A stretch of 42,906 nt of DNA from Paracoccaceae bacterium (GCA_013042605.1 JABDPT010000151.1:1-42906); one strand, 5' to 3'. Shown: positions 15,941 through 24,742, numbered from the stretch's first letter. The notes: generated by a model not told the origin, from the letters alone. Made by a program: numbers and translations.

Positions 15941-15954
15941 TTGATGCGCGTCAA
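15941..15954. promoter_or_regulatory. FNR/FnrL-type box with matching -10 element
   Basis: TTGATGCGCGTCAA is an inverted repeat close to the FNR consensus (G for A in the right half). TATAAA at 15976-15981 lies exactly where a -10 element should be (-13 to -8) if the box is centred at -41.5, giving transcription from about 15989, 21 nt before the ATG at 16010. This is a textbook class II FNR promoter layout for the rightward membrane-protein gene. Confidence 0.75.
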
Positions 15955-16009
15955 TCAGTCTCCGCGCCCAAGGGTTATAAAGACAGCGCCTCATGCAAAG
16001 GGATCGCGC

Positions 16010-16720
16010 ATGAGTGCTGAATCCTACCTTTCCGATCAGAACCTGAGCGCCCTTCGATGGGGTGGCTGGGCTGGCATGCTTGGCAGCTTTATTCTGCTTT
16101 TCGTCTTTGGCTTTCTTGCGGTTCTGGTCGGGCTGGACACCTTGGACATCGAAGCCGAGATACTGCGCTACCCCGACATCAGGGCCGCGCGCGTTATCGA
16201 AAACACCCTTTACCTCGCTGCGACGGCATTATGGATGGTCCATGCCGTGACGCTATTGATCTCTCTTCGCAGAACCGCGCTTGCGCCGGCACTGGCCGGA
16301 TGTGTGTTCATGGGGCTTGGCCTCGTGATCCTCGCAACCGGCGCGATCCCGCATACGATGACGGACCCGGTCGCCGATCTGTATCATGCGCCGGGCGCAA
16401 CACCGGAAGGCCAAGCGGTTCTGGTCAGCATCTGGCACGCGATACAAGGCATCGTCGATACGCTGGTCATCACCGGCATCGCTTTGACGTCCGTAGGGAT
16501 GGGGTTTCTCAGCGTCGCGATGCTGCGCAGCCCGGGCTATGGGGCGTGGACCGGCACGGTGGGCATATTGCTGGCCGTGGCAGGGACCGGAAGCGCGATC
16601 ATGTCGCTCATCGACCCCTCGGACATCATCGCCGTCGGGGTCTTCGCACTGATCTTTTTCCAGATTGCCGCCGGTTGGAAGACACTGAGGTTCGCGGGAT
16701 TTTCAGCAGGCACCGCGTGA
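16010..16720 (+). CDS. Multi-pass membrane protein of unknown family
   Basis: This 236-residue protein has about six hydrophobic helices: near residues 22-45, 70-88, 95-115, 142-170, 180-200 and 205-225. Loop motifs include GAIPHTMTDPVADLYHAPGATPEGQ and WHAIQGIVDTLV, with conserved-looking histidines. AAGGGA precedes the ATG. I do not recognise the family; a DUF4386-like topology is possible. It lies alone between the export operon and the V-ATPase operon, facing the latter, and its promoter carries an FNR-type box with an ideal -10 spacing, so it is probably induced at low oxygen. Confidence 0.82.
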   Translation: MSAESYLSDQNLSALRWGGWAGMLGSFILLFVFGFLAVLVGLDTLDIEAEILRYPDIRAARVIENTLYLAATALWMVHAVTLLISLRRTALAPALAGCVFMGLGLVILATGAIPHTMTDPVADLYHAPGATPEGQAVLVSIWHAIQGIVDTLVITGIALTSVGMGFLSVAMLRSPGYGAWTGTVGILLAVAGTGSAIMSLIDPSDIIAVGVFALIFFQIAAGWKTLRFAGFSAGTA

Positions 16721-16744
16721 GCCAAGCGGATGGGTGAGGGGCCC

Positions 16745-16802
16745 GGTCCGAGGCTGGCTTCAAGGACGTTTCAAAGAAACGATAGCCGCTTAGAGTCGGA
16801 CC
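16745..16802. terminator. Nested inverted repeats between convergent genes
   Basis: The outer arms GGTCCGA (16745-16751) and TCGGACC (16796-16802) enclose an inner hairpin CGTTTC-AAA-GAAACG (16767-16781). It lies between the 3' ends of the membrane-protein gene and the V-ATPase D gene, so a bidirectional terminator is plausible. There is no strong T-run on either side. Confidence 0.45.
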
Positions 16803-16810
16803 GCCACCTC

Positions 16811-17404
16811 TCAACCCGCCGCGATCCGAACGCGTATCGCGTCTTCCATTTCGTTGGCCTCGAGTTGCGCCTCGATCCGTTTCAAATCCGCGACGATTTC
16901 CGGGATCAGCACGTTTTCAAGCGCCTTTGCCCGCCGCTCGGTGCGTTGATACTCGTCCGCCAGCCGGTAGAGGTTTGCCAAGACAAGCGCCATGTCCGCC
17001 AGGACGGCATGCAGATGCGCGAAGGCCGTCGCGACGGCGCCATCTTCGACGTTTGCGTCACCCGGTGTGTTGGACGTGTCGCGCCCGTTTGGAGACAACG
17101 CCAAAAGCCGAGCGCCAAGAAAACGAACGGGAATGACCTTGGGGTCCTGCGCTTGCAGGGACGTCGGCCGGAACTGCACCGCCTCAAAGCCGATCCGGCG
17201 TATCTCTGCACCCAAAGCCTCTCGCGCCGCCGCAAGCGCGGCCTCTTGCCGGGTCTCAAGCCGCCGCCAATCGGCAAGCCGCGTCATGATCTCGCCCGCA
17301 AGGATCACCCGTTTCTCGTCGAGAAACTCATACCCCTGTTCGACAAGCCGTTTTTCCTCGGCAAGCGACATGGCTTCGGCCCGGGTCATCGGTCGCTCAG
17401 TCAT
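16811..17404 (-). CDS. V/A-type ATPase subunit D
   Basis: This 197-residue protein begins MTERPMTRAEAMSLAEEKRL and is almost wholly helical. The first stretch (LVEQGYEFLDEKRVILAGEIM) and the last (YQRTERRAKALENVLIPEIVADLKRIEAQLE) match the two ends of the D-subunit coiled coil, the central rotor shaft of V/A-ATPases. ATG at 17404 overlaps the end of the B gene by eight bases; the frame to 17425 was not used. It is the last gene of the operon. Confidence 0.92.
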   Translation of the reverse strand: MTERPMTRAEAMSLAEEKRLVEQGYEFLDEKRVILAGEIMTRLADWRRLETRQEAALAAAREALGAEIRRIGFEAVQFRPTSLQAQDPKVIPVRFLGARLLALSPNGRDTSNTPGDANVEDGAVATAFAHLHAVLADMALVLANLYRLADEYQRTERRAKALENVLIPEIVADLKRIEAQLEANEMEDAIRVRIAAG

Positions 17405-18803
17405 CGAGTGTCTCCTGCTCTGCACGGGGCTCTTTCAGGTGCCGCTCGATCTGCTCATCGGACAGCCGCATAAGCTCTGCACCGGGCAGCTTTCGCAGCA
17501 ACTCCCACGCAATCCCGAAGCTTTCCTCAAGGCCGCGCCTGCCGTCCTGATGCACAAGCTGCTTTTCAAAGAGGTCAGCGAAATCAAGGTGTTGCTGATC
17601 GCTTTCGGTCAACCCGTCACGGCCGACGACCGAGGCCAGCACGCGGGTCCGCACGGCTTTCGAATAGCTCGCGAAAAGCTGATGCGCGAGGGCAGGGTGG
17701 TCGGCGTCGGTATACCCGTCGCCGATCCCCTGATCGATCAGACGCGAGAGGCTGGGCAAGACATTGATCGGCGGATAGATGCCCTTGCGGTCGAGAACGC
17801 GGTCAAGCACGATCTGACCCTCGGTGATGTATCCGGTCAGATCGGGGATCGGATGGCTGATATCATCCGATGGCATGGTCAGGATCGGCACCTGCGTCAC
17901 GGTTCCCGCGACACCGGTCATCCAGCCCGCCCGTTCGTAAAGCGTCGCCAGATCGGAATAGAGATAGCCGGGATATCCCTTCCGGCTCGGGATCTCTCCG
18001 TGACCCGCCGAAACCTCGCGCAGCGCCTCGCAATAGTTGGTGATGTCCGTCATCACGACAAGCACGTGATGCCCAAGTCCGAAGGCAAGGTATTCGGCCG
18101 CCGTCAACGCATAGCGCGGGGTCAGGATGCGCTGGGCAGAGGGATCATTGGCCATGTTCAGAAACATCACCGTGTGCGCCAGAGCGCCGGTTTCGTCCAT
18201 CACATGCCGGAAACTCGCCGCCGTGTCGTATGAGATGCCGATCCCCACGAAGACGATCGAAAACGTCTCTCCCGCATCGCTGCGCAGCCGGGCTTGCGTG
18301 GCGATTTCCATTGCCAACCGGTCATGCGGCAGCCCGCCGCCCGAGAAGATCGGCAGCTTCTGACCGCGCACAAGAGAGTTCATCAGGTCGATGGCCGTCA
18401 CGCCGGTTTCGATGAAGTCGGTCGGCAAGGCGCGCAGGGCCGGGTTCAGAACCTCACCGTCGATGCGCCGGTTTTCGGCTGCGGCAATGGGCGGGCCACC
18501 GTCGATGGGACGGCCGATACCGTCAAGGACACGGCCAAGGATGTCGGGACCGATCTGGAAGGTAAGCGGTTCGCCCCGCACGCGAAGGCGAATGTCGGAC
18601 AGGGCAAGGCCCGCGGTGCTTTCAAGAACCTCGACGACCATGCTGTCGTCGTCCAGCGCGGCAATGCGTCCGAACCTGCTGGTGCCGTCCTGCGCAATGA
18701 CGTCAACAGCCTCGTTCAGCCCGATATCGACATTTCGCCGAAGGGTCAGCAGCGGGCCCTCGATGCTGCGGCCGGTCCCGTTCAGCGTGATCTCAGCTCG
18801 CAT
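17397..18803 (-). CDS. V/A-type ATPase subunit B (non-catalytic)
   Basis: This 468-residue protein has the degenerate nucleotide-site loop SGGGLPHDRLAMEIATQA in place of a Walker A, the family's TMPSDDISHPIPDLTGYITEGQI, and PSLSRLIDQGIGDGYTDADH with the conserved Arg facing the catalytic site. Alternating with A subunits, it forms the hexameric head. The 3' end overlaps D, and the 5' end overlaps A by 11 bases. Length is typical. Confidence 0.97.
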   Translation of the reverse strand: MRAEITLNGTGRSIEGPLLTLRRNVDIGLNEAVDVIAQDGTSRFGRIAALDDDSMVVEVLESTAGLALSDIRLRVRGEPLTFQIGPDILGRVLDGIGRPIDGGPPIAAAENRRIDGEVLNPALRALPTDFIETGVTAIDLMNSLVRGQKLPIFSGGGLPHDRLAMEIATQARLRSDAGETFSIVFVGIGISYDTAASFRHVMDETGALAHTVMFLNMANDPSAQRILTPRYALTAAEYLAFGLGHHVLVVMTDITNYCEALREVSAGHGEIPSRKGYPGYLYSDLATLYERAGWMTGVAGTVTQVPILTMPSDDISHPIPDLTGYITEGQIVLDRVLDRKGIYPPINVLPSLSRLIDQGIGDGYTDADHPALAHQLFASYSKAVRTRVLASVVGRDGLTESDQQHLDFADLFEKQLVHQDGRRGLEESFGIAWELLRKLPGAELMRLSDEQIERHLKEPRAEQETLDD

Positions 18804-20514
18804 GGGGCACCTCTTCGCTCAGGTGGGCGAAGGCCCGTTCAAGATCGCGGCCCAGCCGATCGAACGCCGCTGGATCATCTTCGGCAATATCCTCTCCCAT
18901 CCGTTTCAATTGGCGCAGGACCGGCAAGCTGGCGATATCCTGCGGGGCGACACCGGCCTCTAGTGCGGCGTTACCCAAGTCGATGGCCCGGATGACAAGC
19001 CGAAGCATCCGGGTCTGGCGCGCAGGCGAGCAATAGCGATCGTTCTCCGAAAACGCGGACTGGCGCAGGATCGCTTCGTTGATAAGGTCCGCCGCCGTGA
19101 TCACCATTTGCTGTGACGGCGGAAGCGCATCCTTGCCGACGATGCGGGTCATGCGTTCCAGCCGGGCCTCTTCTTCAAGCAGCGTCAGCATCATTCGCCG
19201 CTGCGCGTCCCATTGGTCGTTGCCCTTGGCGGCCCACCACGCGGCGAAGGCTTCTGCATCTTCCGAATAGGATTGAAGCGGGTGGATCGCGGGGTAAAAG
19301 CGCGCCTGCGCCCGCTCGCGGTCAAGGCCCCAGAAGCTTCTGACGTAACGCTTCGTGTGGCTTGTTACGGGTTCGGAAAAATCCCCGGCGGGCGGACTGA
19401 CCGCACCGATAAGCGTGAGCGACCCTTCCGCACCTGAAAGCGTTTCGACGCGCGCCGCGCGTTCGTAGAACTCGGCCAGACGCGAACTGAGATAGGCCGG
19501 ATAGCCCGCCTCGGCGGGAAGCTCGCCCAGACGCCCCGACACCTCGCGCAGGGCCTCGGCCCACCGCGACGTGGAATCCGCCATCAGCGCCACGTGCAAA
19601 CCCTGATCGCGGAAGTACTCTCCGACCGTCACGGCGGTATAGATACTGGCCTCGCGCGCCGCGACCGGCATGTTCGACGTGTTGGCGATGACGACAGTGC
19701 GCTCCATCAGGGGGCGACCCGTGCGCGGATCGAGCAGTTGGGGAAACTCGTGCAGGACTTCGGCCATCTCGTTGCCGCGCTCACCACAGCCCACATAGAC
19801 GATGATGTCGGCATCGCACCATTTGGCGAGCGTTTCCTGTAGCACCGTCTTGCCGGTTCCGAACCCGCCGGGGATCGCGGCCTTGCCGCCGCGGGCCACG
19901 GGAAAGAGCGAGTCGAGAATGCGCTGTCCGGTCACCATCGGTCGGTTCGGGACAAGACGGCGCTGGATCGGACGTGACCGCCGGATCGGCCAGATTTCGA
20001 GCATCCCGAGGCCGTGAACCACCCCATCTTCGCCCCGGACCTGCGCAACCGGGTCCGCCATGGGGTAGGTCCCTGCGGGCAAGATCGTCTCAATCGTGCC
20101 GCCCAAGCCGGGTGGTGTCGGGATCTGCCGTTTGGTCCCGTTCTCGACGACCGCACCGATGGATTGGCCCGGAAGAATGGTGTCGCCCAACGAAAGACCC
20201 GGTTCAAAGACCACCGATCGGTCCGTGGGGTCGTCGCCCACTAGCGGCCGCAAAAGCCCGTCGAATATCCCCCCCAGAAGATGCGGCCCAAGCGTCACGG
20301 AAAGCGCCCGGCCCGTACCCTCCAGCCGCGTTCCGGGGCGCAATCCTGTCGTGTCGCCATAGATCTGCGCGACAATGCGGTCATGGGCGACCCGGATCAC
20401 TTCGCCAAGCAACTGCGTGTCCGATACCGTGATCGCCTCGCCCACCGCGAAAGAGCCCTTCGGGCGACCGTGGACAATCGGTCCGCCAACCCAACTGATC
20501 ACGGCGTCAGCCAT
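18793..20514 (-). CDS. V/A-type ATPase subunit A (catalytic)
   Basis: This 573-residue catalytic subunit has the P-loop GGFGTGKT at about 216-223, GERGNEM at 244-250 with the catalytic Glu, and DSTSRWAEALREVSGRLGELPAEAGYPAYL. The A-subunit insertion (non-homologous region, about residues 120-195) is present, which separates it from F-type beta subunits. ATG at 20514 overlaps the end of the E gene by eight bases. With B, D, E, F, G, C, I and K nearby, a complete rotary ATPase is encoded. Whether it makes ATP or pumps ions cannot be read from this subunit. Confidence 0.97.
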   Translation of the reverse strand: MADAVISWVGGPIVHGRPKGSFAVGEAITVSDTQLLGEVIRVAHDRIVAQIYGDTTGLRPGTRLEGTGRALSVTLGPHLLGGIFDGLLRPLVGDDPTDRSVVFEPGLSLGDTILPGQSIGAVVENGTKRQIPTPPGLGGTIETILPAGTYPMADPVAQVRGEDGVVHGLGMLEIWPIRRSRPIQRRLVPNRPMVTGQRILDSLFPVARGGKAAIPGGFGTGKTVLQETLAKWCDADIIVYVGCGERGNEMAEVLHEFPQLLDPRTGRPLMERTVVIANTSNMPVAAREASIYTAVTVGEYFRDQGLHVALMADSTSRWAEALREVSGRLGELPAEAGYPAYLSSRLAEFYERAARVETLSGAEGSLTLIGAVSPPAGDFSEPVTSHTKRYVRSFWGLDRERAQARFYPAIHPLQSYSEDAEAFAAWWAAKGNDQWDAQRRMMLTLLEEEARLERMTRIVGKDALPPSQQMVITAADLINEAILRQSAFSENDRYCSPARQTRMLRLVIRAIDLGNAALEAGVAPQDIASLPVLRQLKRMGEDIAEDDPAAFDRLGRDLERAFAHLSEEVPHAS

Positions 20515-21148
20515 CGTGCCGCTCCTCGCCCCGGCCAAGCACGGCCAGATACTCGCCCGCGCTATGTGCGCGGTCGATCATAAGCCCGGTGGGCGTCGCA
20601 TCGAGACAGGCATGCTCGGACCGCAATCGCACGCCGACCCGAAGCGTCGGATCCGGACGCAAGCTCGGGGACCTGCACTTGGCGTCGGACATCGCCTTGA
20701 GAATGACGGCGCGCAATGTCTCGGGCAGTGGATCGGGGTGCTCGAGCGTAAACCGCTCGATGTCACCCAAACGGGCACAGGCCAGTGCGATGGCATTCCG
20801 GCACCACGCCGCGCCGGTCTTTGGATCGTTCCAAAGCTCGGACAGGCGGGCCTCGATATCGGCAAGCCCGGCCTCCACAAGCCGCGCATTCTCGGCCAGA
20901 AATACCTGATGGCGGGCGCGTGCGGCCTTGGCTTGTGCTTTGGCAAGTGCTGCGGCGCGTTCATTCCGAAGCTGGGCCGCCGCCGCGCGGAAACGCCGCC
21001 TGCTGCGACGGCGGGCTTGCGCGACGATCTCCGCCGCGTCGGAATTGGCCTGCTCAAGCAGCGCGCCAACCTCGCTGGCAACCTCGGCGTCAAGCGCTTC
21101 GACCAGCGGGTGCGGCGTGGTCGCGGCAGAGTTCACGGTCTCGCTCAT
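20507..21148 (-). CDS. V/A-type ATPase subunit E (peripheral stalk)
   Basis: This 213-residue protein has a long basic N-terminal helix (about residues 20-85; LEQANSDAAEIVAQARRRSRRRF and EAAALAKAQAKAAR-like repeats) and a globular C-terminal domain. That is the E-subunit layout, which pairs with G to hold the head against the a-subunit. Its position between F and A supports the call. The ATG overlaps the F stop (ATGA at 21145-21148). Confidence 0.85.
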   Translation of the reverse strand: MSETVNSAATTPHPLVEALDAEVASEVGALLEQANSDAAEIVAQARRRSRRRFRAAAAQLRNERAAALAKAQAKAARARHQVFLAENARLVEAGLADIEARLSELWNDPKTGAAWCRNAIALACARLGDIERFTLEHPDPLPETLRAVILKAMSDAKCRSPSLRPDPTLRVGVRLRSEHACLDATPTGLMIDRAHSAGEYLAVLGRGEERHDG

Positions 21149-21447
21149 GTTTCAAGCCCCAAAAGGCCCAGGATCTCTTTCTCGACATCCGGCGGCGCGC
21201 CACGCCGGTTGATATCCGGAACAATCATCACCAGCGGATCGGCCTCTCGAAACGCGGCTTGCAGCATCGTCTCGGGGATCATTTCGGCGACCTCTGGCGT
21301 CAGATAGATCAGCGACGCGTTCTCTTGCGCCTCGCGATAACACCGCGCGGCCTCGTCCGGGTCGGGTACAAAGACCCGAAGCCCGGCAAGGCGAAACCCG
21401 GCCGCCGTCGCTTCGTCCCCGATGAAATAAACGTTTCGGTCCTGCAT
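21145..21447 (-). CDS. V/A-type ATPase subunit F
   Basis: This 100-residue protein begins MQDRNVYFIGDEATAAGFRLAG and contains LIYLTPEVAEMIP and PLVMIVPDIN, matching the Rossmann-like F subunit that binds the central shaft and can regulate rotation. It lies three bases from the K gene and overlaps E. Length is normal for the family. Confidence 0.92.
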   Translation of the reverse strand: MQDRNVYFIGDEATAAGFRLAGLRVFVPDPDEAARCYREAQENASLIYLTPEVAEMIPETMLQAAFREADPLVMIVPDINRRGAPPDVEKEILGLLGLET

Positions 21448-21450
21448 CGC

Positions 21451-21801
21451 TCAGCCCGCCCGGTTGAGGATGAGGATCGCCACGATCAGACCATAGATCG
21501 CGATGCCTTCCGCCAGACCGACAAGAATGACCACACGGCCCAGAAGCTCGGGCTTCTCGGCGATGGCGCCGACCGCTGCGCTGCCGACGGCGGCCACGGC
21601 ATAGCCCGCGGCAAGCGTGGCGAGCCCTGCGGCGATGGCAGCCGAGATCAACGCCCATTTCGCAACCTCCGGGTCGGTGCCGTCGGTGGCGCCATGTTCC
21701 TGAGCCACGGCGAATTCAGGGATGACGACAAGCAATGTAAGGGCGGCAATCGCAAGCGCGAAAACTCCCAAGACGCGAATAACGGTGAACTTGTCGGGCA
21801 T
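21451..21801 (-). CDS. V/A-type ATPase subunit K (membrane rotor ring)
   Basis: This 116-residue protein has an N-terminal hydrophobic segment ending EFAVAQEH (about residues 8-33), then one hairpin of two helices: WALISAAIAAGLATLAAGYAV and GRVVILVGLAEGIAIYGLIVAI. The ion-binding glutamate is E98 in GLAEGIAIYG. The first segment may be a cleaved leader, leaving an 8-kDa two-helix c subunit. No clear sodium-binding Gln is seen in the inner helix, so the coupling ion is undecided. ATG at 21801 shares one base with the stop of subunit I (TGATG). Confidence 0.93.
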   Translation of the reverse strand: MPDKFTVIRVLGVFALAIAALTLLVVIPEFAVAQEHGATDGTDPEVAKWALISAAIAAGLATLAAGYAVAAVGSAAVGAIAEKPELLGRVVILVGLAEGIAIYGLIVAILILNRAG

Positions 21802-23636
21802 CAGAGGGCCTCCTTGAAGGTGTTGTGCGGGTGTCCCGGCGGAACAAGCGGGCGAAACTTGCGCCCGCCGCCCGTGAGGAAACGGATGAAAAATTCGAAA
21901 AGAAGCAGGCGCGTCGTCTGGATGCTGACGACCAGCCCCTCGAGGGCGAGGACAAAGGCATTCCCAAGTGCCAGGACCAGCCAATAGAAAACCGGACCAG
22001 AGGCGTCGGAAAGGCCGACGATGGCGACCGACAGGCCCGCATGTGCCAGTGCGAAGGCCCCGGCCCGTGCGAATGAAACGGTGTTGACCAGAAGCTGCAG
22101 AACCGTCTCGACCAGTTCACCAATCGCTCTGGCCGCGGCCGGCGCACCCCCGCCCGGAACGGCCCCAAGAACGAACCAAAGCGCGCCGATCGCCGCGATG
22201 GCCAACGCCGGTGTGCCCCAGATGAAGACAGCAAGCAGACCCAGATAGCACACCACCAGCCCGGCATCGCCCGCCAGCCAATCCTGCCAACGGCCCTGCC
22301 ACCGCATCTGAAGCGCCTGAAGCGTCAGACCGGTCAGAAGGATCACCGCACCCGCAGCAACGCTGACCAGAAGCAGAAGGATCGGCTGGTCGAGCGGATG
22401 CAGCCAGAGAGCGGGGATCACGTCCTCTCGCCCGAAGACGCTTCCGAACAGCACACCGAAAATCATCGACATCGCACCGCCGGGGATCAGGATGGCGAGC
22501 GGTGGGAACCTGCGGCGCAGCAAAACCCCGGCGAGCAGCAGGACGAAGCCTTGCCCGACATCTCCGAACATGAACCCGAACAGAAGCGGGGCGATAAGGG
22601 CGACGACAATCGTCGGATCCGCCTCGCCCGCGCCGGGCATCCCGATCATCTGCGTCAGCGCCTCAAAGCGCCGTGCCCAGGCGGGGTTGAACAGCACGAC
22701 CGGCGGGTCCGTGTCGTTCGGGGGCGTTGGGAAGGCCAGAACATGAAACACCCCGCAGCCGGACAGACCGGTTTCCAACCGGTCGAGCTCTGGAACCAGG
22801 GCCCAGCCGGTGATCCGCGCCAGCCGGGCGCTTTCGCCGACCTCGCGCGCGCAGCCCAAAAGCCATTGGATCTGTTCGATCGTGCCAAGCACGTCCGCAA
22901 GGTGAAAGCGGTCGTGAAGCACCCCGAGTTCGTCTTCGCAGCGCCGGCCTTGCTTGCGGGACCGGTCAAGCCGGGTCCGGATTTCGCCCAGGGCATCGTC
23001 CGCCCTGTCAGGCAGCCAGCGTGGCAGGTCCAGAATGCGCCACCCGGCGCCCTCGGCCTGGGCTGCGAGGTTCCGGATATCTTCGGCAGAGCCCATCGCC
23101 AGAACAAAGTCATTGGCCGCCCCCGTCGCCCAATCGACCGGCAGTCCATCGGGGGTCTCGGGCGGATCCGTTCCAAGCGGGGCATAACCGACGAAGGAGG
23201 CCAGCCGCGGCCCGATCTTGGAAAGATGGCCAAGATCAGGGACCTTTTCCTGCACGGCTGTAAAGAGATCTTCGAGCACCACGAGGTCCGCAATCGCCGC
23301 CCGCGCCGATTTGAGGTCTTCGACGATCTGCTCTGCGCGCCGGGCCCATGCCTCAAGCTGATCGACCGCAGTGCAAAAGCGGTCGGCGACTTCGGTATCG
23401 TCCCGGAACGGTCCATAGGCAACGGGCGGCCAATAACCTTCGAACCGGACCCGGATGGCCTCGTATCGCGCCTGTTCGCCTTCAAGCTGCACCCGTGCGG
23501 CTTGAAGGGCACCGGCGCTTGGCGTCCGCGCTTCCAATTGCACGATACGCGTCTGCGCAACGCAATCCATGGCCCGCGCGAGGTCCTTGCGCAGGACGAT
23601 CAACTCAAACCAGACCGTGGGAACCGGGCGCAGCAT
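21801..23636 (-). CDS. V/A-type ATPase subunit I (a subunit)
   Basis: This 611-residue protein has a soluble N-terminal half (about 330 residues, coiled-coil and two lobes) and a C-terminal half with about seven to eight membrane helices. Key motifs are FGFMFGDVGQGFVLLLAG, LQLLVNTVSFARAGAFALAHAGLS, and LEGLVVSIQTTRLLLFEFFIRFL, which carry the essential Arg residues of the ion path. ATG at 23636 overlaps the stop of the C-like gene (TGATG). The frame to 23687 was not used. It forms the stator ion channel against the K ring. Confidence 0.95.
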   Translation of the reverse strand: MLRPVPTVWFELIVLRKDLARAMDCVAQTRIVQLEARTPSAGALQAARVQLEGEQARYEAIRVRFEGYWPPVAYGPFRDDTEVADRFCTAVDQLEAWARRAEQIVEDLKSARAAIADLVVLEDLFTAVQEKVPDLGHLSKIGPRLASFVGYAPLGTDPPETPDGLPVDWATGAANDFVLAMGSAEDIRNLAAQAEGAGWRILDLPRWLPDRADDALGEIRTRLDRSRKQGRRCEDELGVLHDRFHLADVLGTIEQIQWLLGCAREVGESARLARITGWALVPELDRLETGLSGCGVFHVLAFPTPPNDTDPPVVLFNPAWARRFEALTQMIGMPGAGEADPTIVVALIAPLLFGFMFGDVGQGFVLLLAGVLLRRRFPPLAILIPGGAMSMIFGVLFGSVFGREDVIPALWLHPLDQPILLLLVSVAAGAVILLTGLTLQALQMRWQGRWQDWLAGDAGLVVCYLGLLAVFIWGTPALAIAAIGALWFVLGAVPGGGAPAAARAIGELVETVLQLLVNTVSFARAGAFALAHAGLSVAIVGLSDASGPVFYWLVLALGNAFVLALEGLVVSIQTTRLLLFEFFIRFLTGGGRKFRPLVPPGHPHNTFKEAL

Positions 23637-24322
23637 CAGGCAACCCCCTCCACCTTCGCGACGCGATCCAGAACACGCCGAACACAAAGCTCTCCGCGCA
23701 TGTCCATCAGGTCGCTGGCGACACAGGCCAGATGCGCAAGAACCCGTCCGAAGGGGTGCTTTGCGCGTCGGAACAGCCGTTCCGCGGTCTCGCGCAGGCG
23801 GGCCGCATCCGGACCATCACCCCTGCCTGAGGCGATCAATCTGTCAAGCACATGCGCCGCCTCTTGCCGCTCCGGCTTGCCCGGAAGCGCCGACAGGAAC
23901 GATGCGCGCCACGCATCCAGCGTGGCCTCGGCATGTAAAGGGGGCTCTTCATGGGTCTGCGCCGCACCCGCCAGCCAGACAGGGTGCGGTTCGCCACGGT
24001 CGAGAAAACTTCGCGCCGGCAAGTCGGGCAATTCAGCGAGAAGCCGGAACGCTTTTGAAAACGCATCCCCATGCCAGGATCCGATTTCCGCGACATATCC
24101 TTTCCAGGTCTCGCGAAAGTGGCGTTCAACCATATGAACATCGGCATCGACAGCCAGGTTGGCGGCAAAGCCGGCCAGAACCGTGCCGTTCAAGGCTTGA
24201 AGGTAACCGCGAAAATCCTCGTAGGCCGCAAGCTGCCTCCAGACCCTATTGTCCACCCGGTCGCCTTGTCGTGCATGGACCCGGGCCAAGACATAATGTG
24301 CATCTGTTGCGCCTTGTCTCAT
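23636..24322 (-). CDS. Probable short V/A-type ATPase subunit C
   Basis: This 228-residue soluble helical protein starts MRQGATDAHYVLARVHARQGD. It shows the C-subunit style of a short N-terminal stretch with ARVHARQG followed by LAAYEDFRGYLQALNGTVLAGF and VERHFRETWKGYV. Classical bacterial C subunits (the AC39/d-type socket between shaft and rotor ring) are about 320 residues, so this is shorter and divergent. The call rests mainly on its place between G and I and on the lack of another C gene. An operon-specific assembly factor is an alternative. The ATG overlaps the stop of the stalk gene (ATGA). Confidence 0.62.
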   Translation of the reverse strand: MRQGATDAHYVLARVHARQGDRVDNRVWRQLAAYEDFRGYLQALNGTVLAGFAANLAVDADVHMVERHFRETWKGYVAEIGSWHGDAFSKAFRLLAELPDLPARSFLDRGEPHPVWLAGAAQTHEEPPLHAEATLDAWRASFLSALPGKPERQEAAHVLDRLIASGRGDGPDAARLRETAERLFRRAKHPFGRVLAHLACVASDLMDMRGELCVRRVLDRVAKVEGVA

Positions 24323-24675
24323 TCGGGAAGTCCGATCAGGCGCCGTGCCATACGCGTGGCTGCCTCGCCTGTCCTGTCACTGGAAACAGGTTTTCGCGCC
24401 GACGTGACCTCGCCCCCGTCTTGGTCCGCAATCGCTTGCGCGCGGGCCTGGGTCTCTGCGCTGTAGAGACGCCGACGGGTCTCAAGCCGGTCGTCGGTCT
24501 TGCGTTCGACGGCTTGCGCGCTTGCACGGGCGCGGTCGATGATTTCATCCCTGTGCTTGCGCGCCTCGGTCAGCCTGTCTTCTGCGTCACGTTCGGCGCG
24601 CAGCACCCGTTCAAGAAGACCGTCGGGACCATTCGAGGTCCGGGACCGGTCCGATGTGCTCGAATGATCTCCCAT
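24319..24675 (-). CDS. Probable V/A-type ATPase subunit G/H (peripheral stalk)
   Basis: From ATG at 24675 the product has 118 residues. A Ser/Asn-rich start precedes a long charged helix (GLLERVLRAERDAEDRLTEARKHRDEIIDRAR...) and a C-terminal RMARRLIGLPE. This resembles the G/H stalk subunit that pairs with E. It is the first gene of the operon. The start at 24675 leaves a leader of about 33 nt after the transcription start predicted from the FNR-type box at 24743-24756. The longer open frame to 24789 would run through that box and is unlikely. Confidence 0.72.
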   Translation of the reverse strand: MGDHSSTSDRSRTSNGPDGLLERVLRAERDAEDRLTEARKHRDEIIDRARASAQAVERKTDDRLETRRRLYSAETQARAQAIADQDGGEVTSARKPVSSDRTGEAATRMARRLIGLPE

Positions 24676-24742
24676 AGACGCGGCTTCCCTTCCGGGGCTT
24701 GTGAAATATGCAGGAGTCTGAATCTGTTTCGGCGCGATCTCG

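Noticed and set aside
18793-20514. Reading the A/B genes as F-type ATP synthase alpha/beta
   Set aside because: The A-subunit insertion, the SGGGLPHD loop in B and the presence of D, E, F, I and K genes fit V/A-type only.
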